Positions 1 through 11,400 of a DNA stretch of 64,000 bases are shown here, piece after piece. Made by a program: the position numbers and the translations under genes. The notes under the pieces are model-generated. The model was not told the origin of the DNA. It worked only from the letters and a program-made list of their open reading frames with translations, and searched no databases. The stretch comes from Allodiplogaster sudhausi (lineage: Eukaryota; Nematoda; Chromadorea; Rhabditida; Diplogasteridae): the NCBI GenBank assembly GCA_945643635.1, contig CALZFC010000030.1, positions 2,666,501-2,730,500 on the forward strand, read 5' to 3'. How positions within the stretch are numbered: position 1 is the stretch's first letter; each line of letters opens with the position of its first letter.

Positions 1-2460
1 TTCGCCTGCATGACGTGCTGACCCGACGCCGTGAATAGCCCCAGTATGCAATACTTGGGCTGGGTGGTTTGAATGTTAGGATTGAAGCAATCGCAATGCT
101 ATTCTTTCAAAAAAAAAAGAATTTCAACCAGAAAGCGAAAATTATAATTAAGGTAGAGATTTTTTTCCAGAAAGTTCATTTTGGATGCGAACTTCTTGCG
201 CTATGTGAAGATCTGTATATCGATATTATTTTCAACTTCAATCTTCTGCTGCTCCGAGAGTTGTGTATGAACGGGCTCTTTTAAGACTTACTTACATGTC
301 AGATCATTGTTTTTTTTCGGACAGTCACAGCAGGTACATACATTCGTTTCGCTCTGTTCAAGTCTGAATCTTTCTCTCTCTCCCTCTCTATTCTCTCTAT
401 TCTCTCTCTTTCTCTCTTCCCTCTTTTCTCTATCTTCTCTGTCTCTCTGATATTCAGCGTTTGGGGTGGAGCTTCCAAAATACATATGTAGGCCGTATGC
501 ACAAGTTCCAGACCGTAGGAGCATGCCGCATCAGGCCGTAGGTTCACGTCTGTAGTTACTACGCATCACAGGCCTTATTGTTAGGCACACATTGAGCGAG
601 GCTTCCAAAGGGGGCCGTAGGTGCTGGTCAGGGGGCGGGACGCCAACAACAGGTTGCAAATCTACGTCTGAGGCCGCAGTTACACGACAGTGGGCGGATT
701 TCCACAACATTCCGTAAATATGCATACGTCACAGGCCGCATGTAAGCTCAGTGGGCTGTCCTCCACAACAGGCCGTATTTCACCTCACAGGCCTTATTGT
801 TAGTTCACTGACCAAAAAAAAAAATGATCTCACGTGTGTAAGTACGTCCTAAAACAGTCCGTACAGTAAAACAGTACACAGACATTCGGAGCAGCACACA
901 AGATTGAATGAGTAGTCGCCAAAATCTGGTCGGAAACCAAGCAAACAGGCCTTCTTCATCTTGGTGAGTACGTGTTTTCTTCCGTCATATTTATGAATTA
1001 ACCTTATAAAGCGACTAACAATAAATATTTTCCCAATACTTGTTTACCCACCGACGAACGCATTACGGAAGCATGGGTTTTTTAGTATGTACTATGTTAC
1101 TACGTCATAATAACAGTACAAATCTCAAAAGTACATTATTTTGTTATTCTTGCACACTTTTCAAATGACTTAGATATGTGAAAAAAGAAAGTTACTTTCT
1201 TTTCTTCAAAAGAAAAGTGTAGTTCATTCACGCGAGGAATGCATGAATATCCAAATCCTCAAAGCTGAGATATTTTGAAACGTGTTAAACTCAATAGTAT
1301 TGACTGACTGATAAGATCTGGGAAAGAGCATCTCCAGTTCGATCATATGTATCAATCTTTCGTATTCTGTTACATAGCCCTTTCTCTCGCCTGTTTCCTA
1401 ACATATTTATTTTCAATAATAATAGATTATTCCTTGTCTCCAATTCCAGTATTATACAACACAATCCGATCTTTCATCTCTAGAATCCTCTTTTTTTTCT
1501 TCAATTTCTTTTTTTATTTCTTGGCATGGCATTGAATGTACATTTAATTATCTTGTCTCATCATTTCAAACCTGATGATAAAATGTGTAAATGAATGGAA
1601 TGAATGACGCGTTAAGAATCCGGTCGGAAACCGAGCAGACAAGAATTCATACTTTGTGAATACGTGAAAAGCATCAAAATACGTATTTATTTTTCAACTA
1701 CTCTTGATGTATCCACCGATGAAACGACGTATCAAAGACTCAGTGCGAAAACATGTTTATGTAAAAGTAAATCAGCTCGCAATAATAACAGGACTATGCT
1801 CATAAATATATTTGCATTAAATGATACATAAATGTTAACAAAGAAAGTTTGCTCTCGGCTGGATCATACAAGGCGTACTTCACACAAAAGCAAGCACAAG
1901 GCACACAGTTCATGTGTTTACAATGAATACATGAATATACATACAAAGAAAAAAATCCAAAGTCCTCTGGTCTGGGAAGGTTTCATTCATTTGCAGAGAA
2001 ACCTTGTGTTTATTAATTCTGCGATCTCGTGTTTTTGTTGCGCATGACATCCTTCTGGGAATAGTTCTTACTTCTTTTTCTAAAACAATGCCAACCAAAA
2101 TGTCTCGAAAGATTTCGCTCCTTTCATGGCGTAGGCAGACATTTTATTCCAGCGTAACTACGAACATTTTACATACTTGAGACCATAGGAAAAGTGGTCA
2201 AAGCAGAAACTTATCTTCCCATAAGAAATGCCAAACTGTGGACTATTCTAACTATTCTAAATTTCGTGACATAATTATTTTTACTAGCTTTACACAATTA
2301 CATTAACGACAGATTTTATTTTAATTAGACTTCCCAGTATCTGCTTTTTTTTGTTCTCTCAATCTCTCGTTCTCTTTTTCTATCTCTTTCATCCTACCTC
2401 TCTTTCTTAAGCTCTTTCGAATTTTCGCTCTCTCCCTCTCTCTAGTTCATCTCTCTCTCC
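1..2460. other. Upstream intergenic DNA, no supported gene
   Basis: AT-rich sequence with a CT-rich tract at about 370-450 and no reading frame with recognisable protein features. The first ~60 bases are GC-richer and could be the tail of an upstream gene cut by the window edge, but nothing in them is identifiable. Two stretches at about 910-1100 and 1615-1770 resemble each other: both contain GGTCGGAAACC(A/G)AGCA, then a GTGAATACGTG-like motif and a TATCCACCGA-like motif. They look like an old, diverged direct duplication. Confidence 0.5.
488..815. repeat. Degenerate tandem repeat built on an AGGCCGTA core
   Basis: The core CAGGCC(G/T)TA or GGCCGTAGG recurs every ~35-60 bases, for example at about 489, 533, 570, 612, 672, 732, 771 and 789. 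Spacers often contain TTCAC, GTTAG or CCACAAC. Unit length and sequence drift, so this is an eroded minisatellite. No coding potential was seen. Confidence 0.5.
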
Positions 2461-2497
2461 ATCTCTACACTCCCCTCTTCCTCTCCCCAATCCTTAG

Positions 2498-5400
2498 ATG
2501 CCGCTGGTCCGCTACGACATTCCCTTCCTCCTCTCGTGCCTCTACATCCCTCCTCTCGTCGCTCTCTACTTCATCGAACTCTTCATCATCTTCCGCAACC
2601 GAAGCGGCGTCTTCCGCAGCAACTTCTTCATTCTCTTCACCTTTGGCGGAGTTGTGGTTCGTTATAGGCAAATGAATTCGGAAGTTATGAGATTACAGAT
2701 TCCAAAAATTACCAGAAAAATTGCTTTATTAAAAAAATTTTTTTTATTAATATTTATTGCTCAGAAAAAAATCTTCCATCAGGATATTGTCTTCCTTTTC
2801 TGCGTCACCGTCTCCTATCGTATTCCAACTACGCCTTTCCTGAACGCCATTCAGCTCTGCTGCTCTGAGCACAGTTGGCTGACAAAGCTTTGTTTCAAGT
2901 TAGTTAGAAATTCTTCTTTTAAATATATCAAGCATAAGAGATATTTCGTGTTCCTATAATAAAAGACTCATTTCATTGCAGGATCACGAACTATCTGTTT
3001 TATTCGGAAGAATATAACACGTTAGCGATTGCTCTCAATCGCTTCGTCGCTGTGATGTGGCCGGCGGCCAGTGCAGGGAGCGGCAATCGGCGAGTAAGAC
3101 GTTGAAAAGATAATGAGCAAAAGGGGAAAACGAGAGAGAGAGCGAGAGAGAGAATGGAAGAGACTTAGAGATATAGAATGAGAGACTGAAAGAGATAAAG
3201 AATTTTAGACAGGATGAGATGGAGAGTTAGTGAGTAGTTGGAAGAATGATTTAGAGTCTGAGAAAGAGAGATCGAGCGAAGCAGAAGAATTTTAAAATCC
3301 ATTAAGAGGCAACGCGTCATCGTACTGTGCTGCGTGGCGGTCGCGAGCGCGGCTCCGCTCCTCACGTCGTGGGCCGTCTTCGCGTTTCCGGCCGCGTTCT
3401 ATCGAATCAATAACGACTATGGCGTCGTTTACGGCACTACAGTCCTGACGACAGTGTCTCCGGTATCGTTATTCAAGAGAAGTATGGAAATCGGCTATTA
3501 CCGTCAAAATTGTAAATCTCATGGATATACAACTCTTTACATAGCGCAAGAAGTTTACATCCAAAATGAACTTTGTAGTAAAACAAAATTCAACCCGGAA
3601 CTAAAAATTTCGCTTTCTGGTTGAAATCCGTTTTTTGACAATCCTAACATCCCCGCAACCCAGTCCAAGTTTTGGATATACATTTATACATACAGTCCCG
3701 CCCAACATTTCAGGTACATACAGTCCCGCCCAGGATCTTGGTACTAAGGAGGGATCGGATGCATCGGAGGGATCCAAATGCATCCTCGCTAATAACAATT
3801 GTCCAAGGAAAGAAAAAAATATTTTAAATTGTAGGTTAGTTTGCTTATAGAGAACGGATGTTACTGTTAAAAAATCGATAATTTCTTATCATTTGATAAG
3901 AAGTTATCAGTTTTCGCTCATAAAAAACTTCTTCCTTTATATTTTTCAGTGAAATTTCTCATGTACCACTATTTTGTCTCTACCCACATCCCCAAATAAT
4001 AAAATTACAGATTGTATCATTGATAACGGAAATCGATAAATCAGACCTTATCACGCATGTTCACTAGCTGAGCAGATTCACCTAACGATTCTAAATCTAA
4101 TTATGTAATCAGTTTTCAAAATAAAGTGCCGGTTAACAATATATTTTTGATTGTGTGTAGTTTCCATGCCTTTCTTCAGAAAGAACAGGGCAGGGCGGCT
4201 TGGGCCTGGCCTAACCCTTTTTCTCTGCCTGTGCTATTTCGCTACCTCAAACTAGGGTAAGTAAACCTTAGGCGAAAAGGGCGCGCGCTACATTTCTAAC
4301 TATCAATGCTAGGGTAGCAACCTAGATTTGAAGCATCATACCGGTCCAAAATTTTGACAATGTCCAAGACTATGGGGAATCATGAAGAAAGGCATGGCAA
4401 GTACACACAATCTAAAATATATTGTTAACCGGCCCTTTATTATGAAAACTGATTGCGTAACTAGATTAAGAATCGTTGGGCGAATCTGCTCAGCTATTGA
4501 ACATGCGTGATAAGGTCTGATTTATTGATTTCCGTTATCAATGATACAATCTGTAATTTTATTATTTGGGGATGTGGGTTGAGACAAAATAGTGGTACAT
4601 GAGAAATTTCACTGAAAAATATAAGGAAAGAAGTTTTTTATGAGCGAAAACTGATAACTTCTTATCAAGTGATAAGAAATTTCCAATTTGTAACAGTAAC
4701 ATCCGTTCTCTATAAGCAAACTAACGTACCAATTAAAATATTTTATTCTTTCCTCGGACAATTGTTATTAGCGAGGATGCATTTGGATCCCTCCGATGCA
4801 TCCGATCCCTCCTTAGTACCAAGATCCTGGGCGGGACTGTACATAGATTAATCATATTAATTAGATTAATCTAAATAATCTCAATTGCTTTTTCAGCGCT
4901 CAGGGCGCATTTCAATAGTGCTCTCAGGTCAAACTAGACTAATTCGACGATGCTAAATACGTTGGTCACGTTATTTTCTTAAAACAAGTTGACACTAACG
5001 TGAAAATTCATATTTTGTGCAGAAACCCGTTTGAAAATAGGGCGCAATGCGCTGCATTTTTAAACGTGGTTTCGGGCTAAAATATCAATTTTATCGTTAG
5101 TGTCAACTTGTTTAAAAAAAATAACATTACCAACGTATTTAGAAGCGTCGAATATGATGAGTGTGCCCAGATTGACAGGCTGAATTTGTCTAAGTCCAGA
5201 GAATGCTCCTGAATTTTTCTAAGTCCAGGAGCCCCGTTGAAATCTCAACTCGGAATTTTTCAAAGTCCAGAAGCCCCGTTAAAATGTCCAAGCGAAATAT
5301 TTCTAAGTCCAGAGCCAAGAATACTTCAGTGTTCCGGGCGGGAATCGAACCGGGGACCTTTCGCGTACTAGTCAAACGCGCTATCCATTTGGCCACGCAG

Positions 5401-8400
5401 ACGAGACGCCAGCATATCTTCACGGATATTGAAGTACACAGAGACAGATACAGAGAGAGACATGAATCATTGCCTGGAATTACTTTGATTGAATAAGATC
5501 ACAAGTACCGACAAACGTACGTATTAGTATTCCATTTTCATTCCCCTTCTCAAGGCATCCAAGAGAACGTTATTTGACACTCTTTTTCCCTTGATGTTTT
5601 TTCTTCATTAATAATCATCTTTTTTGTTTGTTCGTCTTCATGTATATGCGCAACAGTGTACATACATATGAAACAATTTTATTCCAGGCAAAAAAACTTT
5701 ACATTTTCGAGGAAGAAGAGAAGGCATCCAGCAATGTCTTTTCATGCACATTATTCAAAGTAACGTTATGAAATATGGCAGACTGAATTCTCTGATTGGC
5801 CACGATACATGAGTTGCACAGATGAATTTTTGTCATAGTGTTAGTTGAGGAGTCGTTAAGACGGCCACAAACGTTGCAAACGGCAATGACGATCAATCGG
5901 TGGCTTCTAAGGAGATGCCCGTGTCGACTAATGTTTAACGGCGGTTGATAGTTATCAACAAGTTCCTTGAAGCTCTTCTGCAAATTTATAACAACATTTA
6001 AAATAGTGAGAGCAAGACACATTTGACCTTTGCCTTAGGTTCATCCTTTGTAGTCGCATTAAACCGCCGTTTTCGATCACGCTGCTGAAAAATAAAGATA
6101 TATTGGAAAAATAAAACCAAGAATTTTTTTAACAAACATTATCTTTGTGCGAAGTCGGCGTGGAAATGGACGTTGAGGAAGATGAAGATAGAGAAGAATG
6201 TGAACGAGCCATATTACCTGGTTGAAATATTCAAAGAATAAATGTCTCAATCGTCAAAGGGGCGGAACTGGACATAGACATTTTCAGACTCGTCTGTGAG
6301 AAGTTGAATTGTTCCAAGCGGTCGAATGTAACGCGCATGACGCGGCTGATAAATTTCATCACCACTGTGAACACGCTTAATGTGGCGGCGCAAATTAAAA
6401 CCAGTCGAGAACACATTTCCACAATCTTCACAGTTAAAAGGCTTCTTTTCGCTATTTGTCTCAACAGATGGAACAGACATAGTATCGGCAATGGTCTTTC
6501 CTTTAGAATCGATGGTTGTAGTAGTTGCAGCAGGTGTAGAGGCAGGGGACGCTGCCTTACGGTCACCAGCAGTCATAGTGTCAAAATGAGACAATGATTT
6601 GTTGTTTGGAAAGAGGTGCTTTTATACACTGGCTAAGGTGAGTCATAAACCAGCGAATGACTCTTTCATCATTCATGACGTAATTACGTGTGCTAAAATA
6701 TTTCGCAATAGTGGCCATTTTATTCCCACGACAACGCAAATAAAGAAAGAATAGACAGTAGTGACCGCATACCACACTAGTCGTACTTTGAACCCGATGA
6801 GGAAAATACTGAACATTATTGAACTGTGCAAGCCATTCAGCAAGTAGTGCTGGAGGTTTATTAGCTGTAGAATCATAGTATTCAACAGAATTAGTAATGT
6901 TTACATATACGGCAACCAAATGTTCTCCTGAACTTTGAGAATCCCCTGTATTCCAAACAATACATAAAGGCCGGCGTTCAGGTAAGACAAGTTTTGTATC
7001 ACAGGGAAAACTACCAAGGTAATAGGCACGTGTTGTAGAGCAAGTTTCCATGAAATTGTTTAATTCAACGTTAGTCAACGGAAAAATAGCCATGATTGTT
7101 GAAACAGAATATGCTGTTCGAGGAATGACTCAAATTTCCACCGTAAGAAGCTCTAGGGGAAGGAGATTTCCATTAGAGGCCGATATGAGTGACAGGTGTG
7201 TTGCGCGTACGTCGATGCCATGTTGGCATGCCATGAACTCCTAAAGTAAGTTTAATGTTAATGTGAGAAAAAAAAGATAAATAAATAATACTAACCTTAA
7301 GGCAAACCTTGAAAGGTCTCACACCCAATGTACTGTGACGACCTTCCACTGTCAGTCTGACAGTGATTCGTGTGGAAGAGTTGGTGCCAGGAGCGATGCG
7401 AGGACGATCCAAAAGAAAATTGTTGGGGCCCAGGTGTGAAGTAAATATGCGACGTCGACGCAACGTGTTGTCGATGGTGTCAATATCGGTGGCGGACAAG
7501 ACGGTGGTCTCCTCGATTCGAATTCCACATGTGAAGTAGATGAAGATGACAAGTGAAACACGACTCGGAAGAACCATTATGCCTGTTGATCATTAAAAAC
7601 ATTGCGAAAGTGATCAATTTGGTAAAGACCATCGTATTCCGCATAAATCACAAGTTGAAGACCATTGTCGGGTGTTTTCTCAGAAAAACGCATAAACAGT
7701 TGTGTAGTGCCACTACGAATTAGTTCAAAGTCAGTGTTGGTGTCCGTAGAGGAAAGATTAAACGCAAATAGTGAGAAGCCATTTTTGTACATTTTATATC
7801 CTATTGCCAAGTCACGATTTTCGCCAACAGCACCAATATTCTCATAAAACATGTCAAAAGCCTCAGCGAAAGAATTTGTTTTAAAGTTAATTTTTTGTGG
7901 TTGTGCAGGGAAGGTTACACCACCTGCATCAATACATACTTCCGAAATGTTAAAGCTTTGGAAATTAAAAGGGGAATGGGAAACGCTACCCTCATAGGCA
8001 TTTTGATCTATACAACCAATAATAAGGCGGCGTGGAATCAAATCTGTAAAGATTGTAGAGAAGGGAAAATCAAAGCGGCCTCCTGGCACAGAGACAACGC
8101 GTACTCTGGTACGTCGATAGGGATATCGAGCGGGATAAGAAAGCAATGTCTGTTCCAGTGCAAGATTGACAGAACTGATAACGTCAACAGCACGAATAAG
8201 AAGCTTCATAGAGGTGACTTCAATTTTTGCACCATTAGGGTGATGCATCATGACTTTCTAGCACAAAATTATCGCTGTTGCGATGGAAGGTAAACTGCAC
8301 GTTTAAGTGTGGCAGGAGAAGGCGATCAGTTGTGAAGTGGTCAATATGCACAGGAGAAACAATGTCCAATTCACCCGTTGAAGAGATTGCATTCACCCTA

Positions 8401-11400
8401 CTCTTATATCCTTTATTATCTGCATTGTCAAGACCAACATCGCTGTCTTCAAAGTATCCAGCCGCTTGAAGTATTCCAAACTTTCGATCTGTACTGTGGG
8501 TCAAAAGTGTTGGCAGTGGCGGGCCATCCTGTTGCCTCCTAAATTTAAGAAAAAGAGCTTAATTTTAAGACAGTAAAGACAAACTGTTTTTTTTTGGCAA
8601 TCCATGTGTCCATATACTCGGAGAGTACACCGTGTTTGACATGGCCAGTCGTTGCATCTCGCTCATATTGAGACCATTTTTTATAATGACGAGCCTACAA
8701 TTTTATGAATGTAATTTTTAAAACTTACTGAACGTATGTATAACCGCATGCACACGCAGAATCTTATAGCCACATCGAAGAGCTTCGAGAAGCTCGACTG
8801 TTGCGAAGGTTCCAACGAACTGTCGCTCCTTGCTCTTGTGCTGACAGCGTGTCCCATATGGGTCCATCTCGCTGGCGCAAGCAGCACAAAGTGGCATAAC
8901 ATTCTTGCCACCACTCCGAAGCGCCAATACAGGCACAAATAGTCGTCGTGGTGGCAATACCTTAGAAAAAAACTTTCTTTCAACTTAAATATGTATGTAT
9001 GCAATATAATCTTTCCATCAGTACTGACAGTGCACTTCATGAAGCCTTGAATTTCAAGTTCTTCAGGCCGTGTGATTGGTGTGCGAATTTGCGAGACGTC
9101 GATAGTCTTTCCTCTCCCTACCGGATAGGGACGGTACTTGTTTGTAAATGGATATAGACCTCAAGAACAATATCTTTCGATTAAATGTAACTAAATAAGG
9201 TGCACGTACTTGTGACGTCTAAATATCTGATCTTGAATCCGGGTTCAGGTTTCGCATAGAGATGAAATACCTCGCAGCGACCACTGAAGAAGGCGTCGTA
9301 AACATTCAGAGGCTCCTGTGGGGGAAACGTTATGTTTTTATTATTATTATTATTATTCTAATAACAAAATGCGAACCTCATTAATCTCATACTTCTTGAA
9401 AAACCGGCGCATCCTCTTGTCCTTCTTGAGCTTCTTGACGATCTCACACTCACGGATCAGCCACACTTTGTATTTGCGCCTGAGATGACGGAGGCGCACC
9501 TCATCTTCTTGTCTGATGAGCGCTGCACGACGTCCGCGCACCAAGGTGTCATCTGAGTACCGACAACAACACGCGTGCCAGTAGCACCCGTGCACCTAAA
9601 GATATATGAATAAAATATTATAAAAAGATGTTGAATATAGCTGTTGTATAATAGTCAAGTGTACCTCAATGACCAAATCGCGCTTGTTTGGCCTCTTGAC
9701 AAAGCCATCCACACGGTAGCGCGTTCCTTTTATTCTCTTCTCACCGCCATGCTACGCGTCTCGAATTCTTAGACCTTTGGTCTTCCGAAGATAGCTAAAA
9801 AATCGAAATTGATTTATCAAAATTAAAAAAATTAATACTTACGCTATCATCTTCAGAGCCATACGACTTTGTTTGTCTTCGGCCGTGGAGGGCTTTTCAA
9901 CGGCCAACAGATTCTTCTTGAGAAATTTGCGTCTGAAGACGCGCATGGCCGCACTGGCTGCTGTTACACTCTTGTGGAAAACGTGAACAGGAGTCGCGGC
10001 GAAGCATTCAGCATCGAATACTCGGACTCCCTCATGAAGGAGAATGACGTCCGAGAAGCAGTATGCTTCTATTTCGAAGCGGAAGTCAAAGGGCAGCTCC
10101 TCCTTCCTCTCCTCATACCAAGCGTTGAACGCCCTCCGCGCGTCGTCACTCATGCGCGAGTACCCGAAGTACTTCTTATCTGGCAGCGCTCCGACATATG
10201 AGTAGTTCCGCGGGCGATTAAACTTATGAGGAAAATGACCTTAAATTTGTTCCTTGTTATTTCTTCACACTCGCTACTCTCTTTTCCACTATTTAAAATA
10301 TTTTGACGGTCTGCAAACCTTCTTCAACTCACTGATCCCGAACGCTTTTGGAAAGGAAGAAAGCGGCATTGATAAGAAGCTCAAAGAGTCAACCAGACGA
10401 ACACCGTTAGCCTCAAGCTTCATTATTTTCCTTCCGCACATGATGAGATCGCAAGGAGCAATGTCGCTGTTGTCCGAACAGAGATGGCGAAGTATAAATT
10501 GACCATCGTAGCTGAAAAAATTATCATAATAGTTAAGTGCAACAGGTAAAAAGGTTTTGAACTTACCCACGCAAGTTATGAGCTATTACGGTAAAGCCTT
10601 GATGTTCGTCGTGAAACAGCCACTGGCAGAACTCAGCAACGATATCTCGACTCGGGTCGTTGATTGCCTCCCATTGCCACAAACGCCTTCCTCCACAATG
10701 TTCACAGCGAGTATTGACATCGTAGGCATCCTTCGGCAATTTCACCTCGCACGCATCGCAGGAACGAGTCGCCATGATGAGATTGGGAACATGTCGACGG
10801 GAGCCACCCTCCTTCGACACGATTGTCTAGAAAGAAAAAAAAATTATTTATGCAAAATAATTGAAAACAATACCTCAATATCGAAAATGATCGTTCTCTT
10901 CTTAAAACGTTTCGAGAGTGGAGGAAGTGTCGGAACGTAGCAAGTGCGGTGACCATAAGGACGATCATCACAGCAGACGTCACAGTATGAGTAGCCGCAC
11001 CGATGTGGGCGTCCTCGTCGCGATTCACTTTTGGAAGAATGACATTTCTCACAATTGTCCATAGTTTCGCAGAATGAGCGGCCTCCTCTCTTTCCTTCAA
11101 AACATTTGTAAAAAAATTTCCTATTACCAACAATATAAACCTTTTTGCTGATGACGCTTTAGGCAGTCCTCCGTGTGGCAGACGACTCCACACTTGTTGC
11201 ACGAGAGCTCATCATGGCCCGCGCACTTCGTCCGCTCACGCCCACCGCACTTATCACAGTTCACAGGACAGTGATAGTGTAACGTCGCCTTATCATCGAG
11301 AACGTCACACTTGGCGCAGTAAAACTGCCGCTCTAAATGTTGTTATATGCCATTATTTCTTCGTTCACTACACTACTAACTAAAAAAGGTGGCAATTCTT

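Larger units (their letters stand above)
3693..5690 (+). repeat. Left terminal inverted repeat of the Polinton-like element, with two nested insertions
   Basis: Without the insertions at 3721-4839 and 4948-5147 this matches the inverted right end (about 15645-16379). Shared landmarks, in order, are the CAGTCCCGCCCA terminus, an ATTAATCTAA-rich stretch, an array of CTAAGTCCAG(A/G)A-GCCCCGTTGAAAT repeats, a tRNA-like block, an AGAGACAGA tract and a segment ending near ATGAAACAATTTTATTCC. The arrays of ~35-bp repeats (about 5190-5320) differ in copy number between the two arms. Confidence 0.8.

Noticed and set aside
2465..2671. Acidic minus-strand open frames opposite receptor exon 1 (also at 19086 and 24472)
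   Set aside because: Antisense to a well-supported exon and repeated only because the exon is repeated.
5331..5403. Functional tRNA gene
   Set aside because: A and B boxes are present, but the acceptor and T stems do not pair and the anticodon loop has nine bases.
5190..5423. Protein-like open frames shared by both terminal repeats (5190-5423 and 15858-16164)
   Set aside because: They are translations of the tRNA-like block and the ~35-bp repeat array; the arms are non-coding inverted repeats.
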